Source: Limiplasma sp036652695
GTDB taxonomy: Bacteria > Bacillota > Clostridia > Christensenellales > Aristaeellaceae
Direction of reading: 5' to 3'
Assembly: GCA_036652695.1 (NCBI GenBank)
Contig: JAVVVJ010000004.1
Coordinates: 13,440-77,439 of the forward strand
Length of the DNA stretch: 64,000 bases
The notes under the pieces were generated by a model that was not told where the DNA came from, searched no databases, and worked only from the letters and a program-made list of their open reading frames with translations. Both the position numbers and the translations under genes were made by a program. Below, piece after piece: positions 41,777 to 50,958 of this stretch; position 1 is the stretch's first letter; each line of letters starts with the position of its first letter.

Positions 41777-43927
41777 TTATGATTGAATGGTGCTGTGGTA
41801 AAGCTTTTCAATGGAATGCAACGCCTGCTCACAGCTCATAACGCCGTGGATGGCGTTTTGGCAGGCAAACGCAATGCTGTGCTCCAACGAAAGTTGATTA
41901 AATGGCCGCGGGCATGTGGCAAAAATCCTTCGGCGAACGCCCGTGATATGCCCGTTTTCCAAAGTGCGCAGCCAAGGATAAACATCCAATATTTCTTGGT
42001 TTTCATAAACTGGCTTGCAAGGGGAGATGCCGCCAAGCAAAGCAAGCAAACGCGAGGTTTCATCGCTGTACAGCCATTGCAAAAACGCTGCGACCGCCTC
42101 TTTTTTTTCTGTAACCTTGGATACGCCAAGCACTCCACCGCCAAGCAGGGTATGCTTGCCCGGCGCGGGCGCAAAGCCAACGCGTCCGGATACATGGGAG
42201 AGCGGATTGCTGGCAAGCATTTCAGCATAGTTTGCATAGACAATCAGCATGGCGCATTCCCCTTGTGCAAAGCGCTCCACCGCGACATCCCAACGGCTTG
42301 TATCCAAAATGCTGGCGACGGTCTCCAACTCCCTACGCTGCTCCAGCATGGTCAGCATCGCTTGCTTATCGTCAAGCGGCAGCGAGCCATCCGCTGAAAG
42401 CGCTACCAAATGCGCGATGATTTCGCTGGATTGGCGGGCAATTAAGGTGCCGTGCGGCGTTTTGGATTTTGGATGAAAGCGGCGGTCGAAAAAAGAGGCA
42501 ACGCGCAAAAATTGTGAATAATCGGTCGGGATCGTTAAGGCGACATGGTTTTCCTCAAAAAAGCTGCGCTGATTGGATACGTCCTCAAACAAATCCTGAC
42601 GGTAAAACAACAGATGCTGGCTGGAATCAAAGGGAAGGGCATAGGGCACTTGATCAACCAACCCGTATTCCTCCATCAGGCCATCTAGCAAGCTGCTTTC
42701 AATGCGCGCAAGATCAAGCGGGAGCTGGTCGAGCGGCAAAAAAAGCTCTTTGGCATAGCAATCCAACAAGGCCAAATCCATGCGCACCACATCAAAAACA
42801 TCGGTGTCACCGGGACGGCTTAACGCCTGCGTAACCTCTGCTGTAGGCAAGGTGGTGATTTGCACTTCAATGCCTTTTTCACGTGCAAAAAATGGAAGGA
42901 GCTTGATGAGGGCTTTGGTATAAGGGTTGGCGATTGAAAGCATGTTGATGGTTTCTGTAATGGATTTTGCGGGAGAACGCATCGTTTGCACAATTCCCTT
43001 TGCGGGTAAAAAACGAGCGGCATGGGGGGCGTCGCACAACAATTGCTCCGCCATTGTGCTGCCCAGCAGCCGATAGTCTAGCTCATAACGCGTATAACGG
43101 GGGTTGCCAAGCAACCGCGCAGTTGCCAGCGTATAGATTTTCGGCTGTTTTTCTTGTTCGTACAAAGGCCATACGGCAAGCACGGCATCCGCCATCTCTT
43201 CGCAGGTGGTGATGATCGCGTCCGGCGAGCCGTTGCTGCAAAAAAAGGAAAACGCCTGCTTTGCGTACTGCGTTGCAATGCTCTGCACGCACTGCACCTG
43301 CCCTTGCGGTACCAAATCGGCAAAGGTGCGGGTGAAGGTATGGACGAACTGCTTTTCGTTGGGATAGAGGGTCATGTTGCTCATTAAACCGATGGAATGC
43401 ATGCCGTCCCGCGCGGCTTGCTGTGCAAGCGCTTGTGCGGCGGCCTCCATGTCAAAGCCCATAAAATCAGGGTCGGACGCTACGGCGCGTTCCGCGAGCA
43501 ATATGCGCGTTCCGCCGTTGACGAGCGCCTCGCAGCGCTGGTGGGGGTTGGATAGGCTGCTGACAAGCAATGCACAATCGGCGCGGGAGGAGGCAACTTC
43601 ATCAATGGCGCGCTTTTCCACCGCCGGAATGTTATCGGTGGTGTGCAGCAAAACGCTGTATTCATAACGCTGTGCCGTTTGAGAAAGCCCGGCGTAAAAA
43701 TCGGCATAGGCAGCACTTTTCACATCCGGCAAAATGACGGCCAAGGCACGGCCACGCCCACTGCGCAAGGAAGAAGCGGCCTCGTTAAGGCGATAGCCAA
43801 TGGAATGGGCCACTTCCTGCACAAGCTTAATCTTCTGGCTGCTTACATTGCCCTTTTTGTTGAGCACGTTTGAAACGGTCGCGTGCGAAACGCCGGCAGC
43901 CTTGGCAATATCTTTAATGGTTGGCAT
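41777..43927 (-). CDS. LacI-type regulator fused to a solute-binding-protein domain
   Basis: 716 residues in one frame, twice a normal LacI protein. Residues 1-60 are a LacI HTH (TIKDIAKAAGVSHATVSNVLNKKG); 60-330 a type I periplasmic-like effector domain (LAVILPDVKSAAYADFYAGL, MGFDMEAAAQ); 335-716 a family 1 sugar-binding-protein fold (LSIANPYTKALIKLLPFFAREKGIEVQ, DVFDVVRMDLALLD, VPYALPFDSSQHLLFYRQDLFEDV, AQGECAMLIVYANYAEML, VTEKKEAVAAFLQWLYSDETSRLLAL). No signal peptide or membrane helix, so the binding-protein fold would be cytoplasmic and could act as a second ligand sensor. AAAAGGAGGAAAAC precedes the ATG. Flanked by two HAD genes with matching operators. Confidence 0.88.
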   Translation of the reverse strand: MPTIKDIAKAAGVSHATVSNVLNKKGNVSSQKIKLVQEVAHSIGYRLNEAASSLRSGRGRALAVILPDVKSAAYADFYAGLSQTAQRYEYSVLLHTTDNIPAVEKRAIDEVASSRADCALLVSSLSNPHQRCEALVNGGTRILLAERAVASDPDFMGFDMEAAAQALAQQAARDGMHSIGLMSNMTLYPNEKQFVHTFTRTFADLVPQGQVQCVQSIATQYAKQAFSFFCSNGSPDAIITTCEEMADAVLAVWPLYEQEKQPKIYTLATARLLGNPRYTRYELDYRLLGSTMAEQLLCDAPHAARFLPAKGIVQTMRSPAKSITETINMLSIANPYTKALIKLLPFFAREKGIEVQITTLPTAEVTQALSRPGDTDVFDVVRMDLALLDCYAKELFLPLDQLPLDLARIESSLLDGLMEEYGLVDQVPYALPFDSSQHLLFYRQDLFEDVSNQRSFFEENHVALTIPTDYSQFLRVASFFDRRFHPKSKTPHGTLIARQSSEIIAHLVALSADGSLPLDDKQAMLTMLEQRRELETVASILDTSRWDVAVERFAQGECAMLIVYANYAEMLASNPLSHVSGRVGFAPAPGKHTLLGGGVLGVSKVTEKKEAVAAFLQWLYSDETSRLLALLGGISPCKPVYENQEILDVYPWLRTLENGHITGVRRRIFATCPRPFNQLSLEHSIAFACQNAIHGVMSCEQALHSIEKLYHSTIQS

Positions 43928-44011
43928 TTGTTTTCCTCCTTTTTTCCCATAAAGAGTGTACCATAAATCCTGTCAAGAATCACGAAGAACTTTGATTTTC
44001 ACACACGATTA

Positions 44012-44040
44012 TTGACACGTGTCAACCTTTGGAGTATGAT
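44012..44040 (+). promoter_or_regulatory. Promoter with perfect palindromic operator before the HAD gene
   Basis: TTGACA (44012-44017), 17 bases, TATGAT (44035-44040). The -35 is part of a perfect 14-bp palindrome TTGACACGTGTCAA (44012-44025). It lies between the divergent LacI-fusion and HAD genes and can control both. Confidence 0.82.
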
Positions 44041-44164
44041 GAGCAGGAGCATAGCGTGAAAGGGGATTCTTTACAGGGAGCTTCCCTAGGCTTTGCTCCA
44101 TGGGAACAGCATAGAACGTTCGGCCGACGCCATACAAAACTTTTTTTGAGCGAGGTGTTTACAC

Positions 44165-45046
44165 ATGGATGCATTGAGCCATTATCAGCCTCAAAAAGAA
44201 TTCCTAGTGTGCATTGATTCGGATGGCTGCGCTTTTGACACGATGGAGATTAAGCATAAGGAATGCTTTTGCCCTGCGGCAATCGATCACTTTCATCTGC
44301 AACCCGTTTCCAGATACGCGCGGGATGCGTGGGATTTTGTGAATTTGTATTCCGATACACGCGGCATTCATCGGCTGTTGGCGCTGATCCGCGTGCTGGA
44401 TTTGTTAACCAACCGTTACGAGGTGGTTCAGCGCGGGTTTCAGGTTCCGCGGTTGGAAGGGTTGCGGACATGGCTAAAAACGACGGATACCATGAGCAAC
44501 GATTTGATGTCCGCATATTGCGAGCAGCATTCCGATGCGGAGGATGTGAAACAGACGCTGGCGTGGTCCATCGATGTAAACAAGCGCATTGCGCAGATGG
44601 TGCATGGCGTGCCGCCCTTTCCCTACATTAGGGAGGGGCTGGAAATGCTCAGCGACAAGGCGGATATTGTTGTGGTATCCGCCACGCAGCAAAGCGCGTT
44701 GGAGCGCGAATGGCGGGAGCACGCCTTGGATGGTTATGCTCATTTGATTTGCGGGCAGGAAATCGCCACAAAGAAGGCTTGCATTTGCGCGTTGAAGGGT
44801 CATTACGCGCAGGATCAGGTTGTGATGATTGGCGATGCCCCGGGGGATCACAGTGCCGCGAAGGATAATGGCGCGCTCTTCTATCCCATCTGTCCCGATG
44901 AGGAAGCCGCATCTTGGAAGGCCTTTCCGCAAAACATGGCGCAGGTGTTCGCGCATACCTATCGTGGCGAGCTGGAAAACGAAAAAATCGCACATTTTCA
45001 AAGCTTGCTGCCGTCTACACCGCCTTGGAAGAAAATTTTGCCATGA
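44165..45046 (+). CDS. HAD-family hydrolase
   Basis: 293 residues. Motif I is VCIDSDGCAFDTME (D18, D20), motif II the Ser/Thr in VVVSATQQSALE (about 176), Lys near IATKKACICALK, and motif IV VVMIGDAPGDHSAAKDNG. The Ser in place of Leu in DxDG and the large helical cap between motifs I and II set it apart from standard phosphoglycolate phosphatases. Substrate unknown, perhaps a sugar phosphate. The ATG at 44165 follows GCGAGGTGTT and a 115-base leader from the promoter. Divergent from the LacI-fusion gene. Confidence 0.85.
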   Translation: MDALSHYQPQKEFLVCIDSDGCAFDTMEIKHKECFCPAAIDHFHLQPVSRYARDAWDFVNLYSDTRGIHRLLALIRVLDLLTNRYEVVQRGFQVPRLEGLRTWLKTTDTMSNDLMSAYCEQHSDAEDVKQTLAWSIDVNKRIAQMVHGVPPFPYIREGLEMLSDKADIVVVSATQQSALEREWREHALDGYAHLICGQEIATKKACICALKGHYAQDQVVMIGDAPGDHSAAKDNGALFYPICPDEEAASWKAFPQNMAQVFAHTYRGELENEKIAHFQSLLPSTPPWKKILP

Positions 45047-45149
45047 AAACCATAGGCGCGGTGCTTTGGCGTCTGTAGACAGGCAAACGCGCAATATTGC
45101 GAGCTGCAATAGGTTGTGGCGCATCGCTTTTTGTGATGAGCTTATGCAC

Positions 45150-45199
45150 AAAGCGCCGGTATCGCTGCCAGCCTAGAAGGCAGTGGATACCGGCGCTTT
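45150..45199. terminator. Bidirectional terminator hairpin
   Basis: AAAGCGCCGGTATC (45150-45163) pairs perfectly with GATACCGGCGCTTT (45186-45199), with an inner CTGCC/GGCAG stem. It sits between the convergent HAD and DUF2871-like genes; T tracts are short on both sides. Confidence 0.8.
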
Positions 45200-45228
45200 A
45201 TGCTGCTCATGGGAGGCTGCTGCTGCCC

Positions 45229-45654
45229 TTACTGGATCGCCTTGACCGGAGCGCATTTGCGCAGGCTAAGGAATAATAGCACAATGGCAAGCGTCATCAC
45301 GCAGTGCGAGATACCTGAAATGCCAGAGATCGCGGCGTTTGCGCCGGAGGAAAGCTCCGTGCCCAGCACCTGTAGGATGCCGCGTACAAAGAACATGACC
45401 GTCATGAACGGCAGGCCAATGTTATAGAGAACAAAAAATCCCTTAAACTGCTTTTGGCTTACGAGATCGGTATGCGCGCTGAAAAGTGCGATTAGCAAAA
45501 ATATCAGCGTGCCCAGCACAAACAGATGCAGATGGGTAAAGGCAAGCGTGGTTTTGCCGGTAAAGCCTGAAAACTTGGTGAATTCCCGGTAGAACACACC
45601 GCATACGATGGCGGCAATCGCATAGAGGAAGGACAGGTTAATGAATTTTTTCAT
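45229..45654 (-). CDS. DUF2871-like integral membrane protein
   Basis: 141 residues with four predicted helices (about 5-22, 37-58, 72-93, 108-130). The start MKKFINLSFLYAIAAIVCGVFYREFTKF and the FTHLHLFVLGTLIFLL stretch with paired His residues resemble DUF2871 proteins; this is family recognition from memory and function is unknown. The conserved THLH could bind a metal or haem. It follows the next gene upstream by about 30 bases in one operon. Confidence 0.75.
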   Translation of the reverse strand: MKKFINLSFLYAIAAIVCGVFYREFTKFSGFTGKTTLAFTHLHLFVLGTLIFLLIALFSAHTDLVSQKQFKGFFVLYNIGLPFMTVMFFVRGILQVLGTELSSGANAAISGISGISHCVMTLAIVLLFLSLRKCAPVKAIQ

Positions 45655-45684
45655 GGAAGGCCATCCTTTCTTTGCTCGGACGAT

Positions 45685-46362
45685 TTATGCCTGTCCAAGC
45701 TTTAGGTTCTTTTTCATATCGCAGTAACCGATGAGCACGGCCCACACGTAGGCACAGGTCTTGGGAATCATCAGCACGCCGACAACGGGAATGGTATCCG
45801 CAAAGAGAACCACGGGGATATAGAATGCAAAGCTGAGCACGATGGTTAGCCACATGAAGCGGAACGCATGATCATCGGCCTGCTTGGCGCTTTGGTAAAA
45901 CAGCACAATGATCAAAATGCCTAGCGCCGCAAAGGGAATGTTGCGATAGATCCCCCATGAAAGCGGCGCCTCCGCGCTGGTCCACGCATTTTGCGGAAAT
46001 AGGCACAATGCGATGCGCACAATCGCGAGCGCGTAAACCGCGATGGTCAAACCTTGGCTGCCGCGAACCTGATAGCGCATCCGCCACACATAATACAATA
46101 GCACATAAAAAACCGTCATGGTGATCGAAGTAACAAATTTGCCGATGCCTAGCGCGGCGGTAAAGTTTTCAAGCCCTGTGGTGCATAGCGCATAGGCACG
46201 CGGCACCAAGTGAAAGGAATCGCCCGCGCCGAGGATGACGGCCATCAAGCCAAAGAGCAGGTACTGTTTGTTTTGCCCTCCTTTGCGAATCATGAGGATG
46301 CCAAGGGTGATCACCGTAGAAAGATAAAGCACGTCGAAAATGGTTTCCATAATAGCTTGCAT
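45685..46362 (-). CDS. Hypothetical seven-helix membrane protein
   Basis: 225 residues, very hydrophobic, with about seven helices (MQAIMETIFDVLYLSTVITLG first, IPKTCAYVWAVLIGYCDM last). Histidine and proline in FHLVPRAYAL after the second helix may be functional. I do not recognise a named family. AAAGGACGGAC precedes the ATG at 46362. First gene of the two-gene operon whose promoter carries a TGAACA palindrome. Confidence 0.7.
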   Translation of the reverse strand: MQAIMETIFDVLYLSTVITLGILMIRKGGQNKQYLLFGLMAVILGAGDSFHLVPRAYALCTTGLENFTAALGIGKFVTSITMTVFYVLLYYVWRMRYQVRGSQGLTIAVYALAIVRIALCLFPQNAWTSAEAPLSWGIYRNIPFAALGILIIVLFYQSAKQADDHAFRFMWLTIVLSFAFYIPVVLFADTIPVVGVLMIPKTCAYVWAVLIGYCDMKKNLKLGQA

Positions 46363-46433
46363 CGTTTGTCCGTCCTTTCGATTGGTTGCTTTTCTGTGGA
46401 ATGCTCAAGAATGCGCATTCATCGCATCCAAAC

Positions 46434-46473
46434 TGAACAATGTTCATTATATGCGCATTTCATCCATTGTCAA
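46434..46473 (-). promoter_or_regulatory. Promoter and palindromic operator of the membrane-protein operon
   Basis: Minus strand TTGACA (46468-46473), 16 bases, TATAAT (46446-46451), followed at once by the 13-base palindrome TGAACA-T-TGTTCA (46434-46446). The layout is that of a TetR/MarR-type repressor site over the start of transcription. Confidence 0.72.
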
Positions 46474-46570
46474 TCCCCTCGCACCATTTTTTTACGGACA
46501 ACTGCCCGTTCGTTTTTAGGAACAGCTCCAAGTAAACGACGGGAAAGGGGCTAGAGCAGCGGGCTCTTGC

Positions 46571-48895
46571 TCACGCCCCCTGCTGTTCTAGCCAAATCAT
46601 ATGCATCGTTCCATCAAGCTGCTCCAAAAACACGCCAACCTCCTGTTGAGCGCTGGCATACTGGCTGCAAAGAGCATCAATCTGATGCGCAACCGCACCA
46701 TCCGTCAGCGTCACAAAGGCGGAATGCTCAAAGTATCGGATGGTCGGCGCAATCCTTTGCCAAGCTGCGATCCCCTCGGGTGGGATCTGCCAGCGCAGAA
46801 AGTCTTCGTGATCTAAGTACCACTGCACGTTTTTCAATTGATCCTCGAGGGTTGAGCGCTGCACGGCATCCGTTTGTGCCGCAAGCTTGTTGGTTAATGT
46901 GGCCTTGTCAGCTTTATATTGCGCTATTTGCTGTGCGTAGTTCGGCTCTTCCACCGGCTCTACCGCGTCCGGATGAAGCTTGTAATAGCGCACCACATCC
47001 GTATTGCGCGCGGCGGCGCAGGCGATGTAATCCCGTGCTAATTCCTGACGTTGCGATAGGGGATTGACGATTAACACGCTCAGGTAGCCGTGAATGACGC
47101 TTGTATCGACGTCCGAAAAGGCAAGAGGCAGCATTTCACCGCCGGATAGGCTGTCAGCAGTGGTCAACAGCTGATCGCCGCTACCACCCATGTAGAACAA
47201 GGAACGGTTTAGCAATTCAGCTGTCGGATACAGGTCGGCCTCGGATTGATGGGTAATGCCGCGGCTGAGCATGAGGCTGTTCACGCTTGCCAGCGCGTCA
47301 AGCGCTTCGCGTAAGGCAGGCGTATCAAAGCGTAGGGGTGCGTCTGGCGTGTCGTGCTGCTCCATATAAGCGTTGATCATGCGCTTCACCATGCTTTCAT
47401 ACGACCATTCATGCACAAAAAGATCGCCGTTATCAGGGCCTTCGCTTTCCTCAAAGCGGAGCATTGTTTGAAAGAAAGCAGTCCATGTGGTTGGTGGCGG
47501 TTCACTACCAAAGTAGGTCTGCCAAAGCTCGTTATTCACTTGCCACAGGCTGATGCGCAACTCAATGGGGTAGGCGGCGAGCATCCCGGAAGTGCTTGTA
47601 AGCGCGTGCTGAATGGCGGGATGCAGGGTAGCCGCGCCGCTTACGAGAGTCTCGGATGCATTCAGGCTTGCGGCATAGCCCTTCTCCACCAGCGTGGAAA
47701 AGGAACTGTCCACCATCACCTCAAAGATGTCGGTTTGATCATCGCCCGTTCGGATGCGTTCGGCAATATCAGCGGCGGTCATGCCGTCCTCATAACGCAT
47801 GTCTAGCGTGATCTCCGGTCGCACGGCGGCAAAGGCGGCGGTCGAGGCTTCATCGGGAGTGCTGAGGCAAAGCTGTAGCGTGCTATTGGCTGTTGGCAGC
47901 TCCTTGGTGTTGAAAACCACAATGCCGTCCAGATTTGCGCCATAGCGGCCATCTTTGGTTATGAAGCCTTGCGTAAACTCATGAACTAGGTTGCCGTAGC
48001 TGTGGGGCAGAATTCTTATGAAGGCCGCACCACCGATGGACTGATAAATGCCGCCTTGATCCATATAATAGATTGCGTCACTTGCTGGATCGTACGCCAA
48101 ACCGCCGATGCCGTCATCCACACTGGGAAGCGCGTAGGTAAGATCGCTAAGCGCGCCAGTCGCCAAGTCAAGCGCCGTTAGCAGATAGGTATTTGCCTTG
48201 CTTCTGCGCAAAAGCAGCATGGAACCCTCACGATATAGGCACATGGCTTGCATGCCGGGCGTCTTGTAGCGCCTTGTGGCGCCGGTATGCAGTTCAAGGG
48301 TCAACACGGAATGATTCCAGTATAGGCTGCTTTCCTCTTCGCCGTATTCAGCTTGCAGGTATAGCGTGGTATCATCGGCAAAGCTGGCGGTGTAGCAGCG
48401 CTGATCACCATTGGCAGAAAAAAAGTCCGCGTTGTCAAAGCCGCTTTCCTGCCAAGCAATGCCCTGTGCGTCCACTGTGCCGATGCGCCCGGTGTACTCG
48501 TTAACGGCATACAGCGTCTGCCCACTGACCGCTAGCTTTGTCATGGTTTGGTCGGCTTGCTCACGCTGCGCCTTGCTCATATCAGCATAGCTGACACGCT
48601 CATCCGGCCATGGCACAACGGCGCACAGCTTTTCGGGTGCGGCTTCGCCAAGCCCCCAGCGGTAAATGGAGCCATCTGCCATGCAGCAGTAAGCAACGTC
48701 GTTGCCAAAGAGCGGAGGAAATCGCATCCACCGCGTGCCCGTCTGCGGATACAGATAGCTTTCGACGGATGCTTCGTTAAACAATCCGCTGACGGCTTTT
48801 TGCGGCGGCGGCGTCGCAGACATCGCCAAGGCTTGCCCTGCCGATAAATGTAGCAATAGCATGAGCATCGTAGTAAAACACAGTAGCTTTTTCAT
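46571..48895 (-). CDS. Large exported protein: propeller-like N-terminal half, binding-protein-like C-terminal half
   Basis: 774 residues. MKKLLCFTTMLMLLLHLSAGQALA is a signal peptide. Residues 40-335 contain repeated short strands with WRWG/YRWGLGEA, TLYAVNEYTGRIGTVD, LYLQAEYGEEES, LLTALDLATGALSDL and AIYYMDQGGIYQS, in the manner of a beta-propeller. Residues 340-760 look like a family 1 solute-binding protein (ITLDMRYEDGMTAADIAERIRTGDDQTDIFEVMVDSS, LAAYPIELRISLWQVNNELWQ, FYMGGSGDQLLTTAD). A coiled coil (PNYAQQIAQYKADKATLTNKLA) lies near 670. No permease is nearby. ATG 48904 is an alternative start. Function unknown. Confidence 0.72.
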   Translation of the reverse strand: MKKLLCFTTMLMLLLHLSAGQALAMSATPPPQKAVSGLFNEASVESYLYPQTGTRWMRFPPLFGNDVAYCCMADGSIYRWGLGEAAPEKLCAVVPWPDERVSYADMSKAQREQADQTMTKLAVSGQTLYAVNEYTGRIGTVDAQGIAWQESGFDNADFFSANGDQRCYTASFADDTTLYLQAEYGEEESSLYWNHSVLTLELHTGATRRYKTPGMQAMCLYREGSMLLLRRSKANTYLLTALDLATGALSDLTYALPSVDDGIGGLAYDPASDAIYYMDQGGIYQSIGGAAFIRILPHSYGNLVHEFTQGFITKDGRYGANLDGIVVFNTKELPTANSTLQLCLSTPDEASTAAFAAVRPEITLDMRYEDGMTAADIAERIRTGDDQTDIFEVMVDSSFSTLVEKGYAASLNASETLVSGAATLHPAIQHALTSTSGMLAAYPIELRISLWQVNNELWQTYFGSEPPPTTWTAFFQTMLRFEESEGPDNGDLFVHEWSYESMVKRMINAYMEQHDTPDAPLRFDTPALREALDALASVNSLMLSRGITHQSEADLYPTAELLNRSLFYMGGSGDQLLTTADSLSGGEMLPLAFSDVDTSVIHGYLSVLIVNPLSQRQELARDYIACAAARNTDVVRYYKLHPDAVEPVEEPNYAQQIAQYKADKATLTNKLAAQTDAVQRSTLEDQLKNVQWYLDHEDFLRWQIPPEGIAAWQRIAPTIRYFEHSAFVTLTDGAVAHQIDALCSQYASAQQEVGVFLEQLDGTMHMIWLEQQGA

Positions 48896-49323
48896 GTTGA
48901 TCATCCGTCTTTCTGCGAAAGTCACCAGCGAGGCTATGAAACGCGGCGCTTTCGCTACACAATAGGATTTGTTCTACTTGAGCTTGGGAAGGATACTTTA
49001 CCAGCCGAGGAGCAGAGTGGCGGGGCGGTATAGCGGCCACCCCGCATGCCATGGAGGAAATGCGCGCTAGACGGTGCCATCGGACACATCGGCAAAGCCC
49101 GTTCATGACCTCGTCCTCTATGAAACGTACCTTCCTACAATTACCATCCGCTTTTCTAAAATTTTTTACAAGAGGAAAGCAATCAAAAGCCTCTTGGAAA
49201 ACAGCATTCACGTCACAGGCAACCGCTTCAACACGGATGCACCTTTCAAGCCTCTATGCAGTTTTACACAAAAAAGATTCGCATTGTATTTTTCGATGGC
49301 CATTTCCGTTTTTCCTGTCAAGG
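48896..49323. other. Gene-free region
   Basis: 428 bases, AT-richer in its second half. Short open frames here have no ribosome site and no recognisable protein pattern. It must hold the promoter of the minus-strand exported protein and the end of the stator operon transcript; no convincing -10/-35 pair or terminator was found. Confidence 0.5.
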
Positions 49324-49818
49324 TTATTGCGCGTAGGTGGTTTTCAGGCTAAAGCTCACACCCCACACATAATAGGTAACAATCAGCTCCCGCACGGGAT
49401 GCGAATCCTTAGGCGCGAGGATTCGCGCCGATAGATCGCCCTCGGTTTTGGCAGCCAGCGCATGCGGCTGCAAATCGCCCACCTGCAAAATATCCGTTGG
49501 CTGAGGCACCACCTGCACCTCCACCAAATCAATGGGCAAAAGACAGCCGTTGCGGATGCGTAGCGTATAATCCAAAAACACATAGTCGCCAGCCGCTTTC
49601 CATTCCGTCGGCTTTTGGTAGAGGGTACCCGCAAAGGTTTCTTCCGTCACAGCATTTTTCAAATTTTCAAAATCCTGCGGATAGTCGCCAGCGGAAACGC
49701 CGTGAGAAGTAACGCTTGTCACCTCCACCTCCGCCGTTAAAAAGAGATAGCCCACCATCAACACCATCACCACCACAAGCGCCAGCGATATGATGGCTCC
49801 AAGCTTAAGCGCGCGCAT
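49324..49818 (-). CDS. Single-TM extracytoplasmic protein of the stator operon
   Basis: 164 residues. One N-terminal helix (MRALKLGAIISLALVVVMVLMVGYLFL), then an external beta-rich domain (EWKAAGDYVFLDYTLRIRNGCLLPIDLVEVQVVP) resembling DUF4352-type immunoglobulin-like folds. The ATG at 49818 is six bases after GGGAGG; the ATG at 49824 is too close. It starts just upstream of the OmpA-domain gene's stop (17 bases gap), so it belongs to that operon. It may anchor the stator to the cell surface; no family is certain. Confidence 0.72.
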   Translation of the reverse strand: MRALKLGAIISLALVVVMVLMVGYLFLTAEVEVTSVTSHGVSAGDYPQDFENLKNAVTEETFAGTLYQKPTEWKAAGDYVFLDYTLRIRNGCLLPIDLVEVQVVPQPTDILQVGDLQPHALAAKTEGDLSARILAPKDSHPVRELIVTYYVWGVSFSLKTTYAQ

Positions 49819-49834
49819 ACCCATCCTCCCTTCG

Positions 49835-50935
49835 TCAGCTGTCCGCTGATAGGATACCCCGGATTTCGTCAATCATTTCCGAATCCTTCAAGCGGAACTT
49901 GAATTCTACACGCCGTGAGGCGTCCATATCAATTGCGCCATCTGACGCATAAATCGGGTCGGAATAACTGCGCCCCTTGGCAGTCAGAATGCTGCGCAGC
50001 ATTTCCAGCTGACTTGCCGTAAGGCTATTCATTTGCAGGCAGTAGCCAGCTACGCTCAGCGCACGCTCTTGGGAAAGCTCCAAGTTGCGCAGGTAGGTGC
50101 CTTGCGTGTCCGTATGCCCCTCAATGATGATTTCGCCCAAATAGTTCGCATATTCATCGCGCAGGAGCACGCCCAAATACACGGGGATGAACTGCTCCAG
50201 CAGCGCCTTGCCGCTATCCTTGATATTGTTCTTGCCAACGTCAAAGAACACGGCGCTTTCCAGCATAATATCGCCCGTGTTCTTATCTACGGAGGCCTTC
50301 AAGCTGGCGTTGGCAAACGCATCGCTCAAATCGCGAATAATCTCCGTGCGCACCCCTACCAGATCATCCAGCTTTTGCTGCTGGGTGTTCATGGCCTGCT
50401 GCTGCGTACCCAGAAGAATGGTCGCGTCCGCAAGGTCCTGTTGGTTTTTTTCAAGCTTCGCCTTGGCGGCGGTCAGCTCGGCTTTCTTTTGCTTCAATGC
50501 CATCTGCGCCGCTATGATGATCTTCTCCTGCTCCTCAAGCGTCAAGCTTTGATCGCTGAGCAGTCCTTTTTGCTCGTCAATGGCAGTCAGCGCGCCAGTC
50601 AGCTCGTTTTGCTTGGCAAGCAGCTCCGCTTGTTTCGCGTTTAGCTCCGCCTGCTGCTCGGAAAGCGTTGCACGCTGCTCATCGAGCGTCGCCTGCTGCT
50701 GGGAAAGCGTGCCCTGCTGGGTGGTCAGCTTCTCCTCCTGTGAGGAGAGCAGACTTTGCTTTTCATCCAGCTCGGCGGTCTTGGTTTCCAGCATCTCAAA
50801 ATACTGGTATACGCTGTAGCACAGCACCAGCACAAACACCAGCAGCAACGCCGCCATCATATCCGAATAGCTGATCCATGACGCGCCGCCATCCGATTTT
50901 CCGCCGTTTCTCCGTGTGACCTGTCTGCGTGCCAT
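49835..50935 (-). CDS. MotB/ZorB-like OmpA-domain stator protein
   Basis: 366 residues. The N-terminus has ASWISYSDMMAALLLVFVLVLCYSVY: D25 at the start of the helix matches the proton-carrying Asp of MotB and ZorB. A long coiled coil follows (about 48-190, rich in QQQ, EEK and LNAKQAEL). Residues 215-355 are an OmpA-like peptidoglycan-binding domain with IIIEGHTDTQGTYLRNLELSQERA. GGGGAGGAA precedes the ATG at 50935. With the upstream MotA/ExbB-like protein it should form an ion-driven 5:2 stator unit; no flagellar gene is in the window. Confidence 0.86.
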   Translation of the reverse strand: MARRQVTRRNGGKSDGGASWISYSDMMAALLLVFVLVLCYSVYQYFEMLETKTAELDEKQSLLSSQEEKLTTQQGTLSQQQATLDEQRATLSEQQAELNAKQAELLAKQNELTGALTAIDEQKGLLSDQSLTLEEQEKIIIAAQMALKQKKAELTAAKAKLEKNQQDLADATILLGTQQQAMNTQQQKLDDLVGVRTEIIRDLSDAFANASLKASVDKNTGDIMLESAVFFDVGKNNIKDSGKALLEQFIPVYLGVLLRDEYANYLGEIIIEGHTDTQGTYLRNLELSQERALSVAGYCLQMNSLTASQLEMLRSILTAKGRSYSDPIYASDGAIDMDASRRVEFKFRLKDSEMIDEIRGILSADS

Positions 50936-50958
50936 ATCGTTCCTCCCCTGCTGGAGCG

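Noticed and set aside
49074..49352. A 92-codon plus-strand frame in the gene-free region
   Set aside because: No ribosome binding site, no recognisable pattern and it runs into the opposite-strand stator gene.
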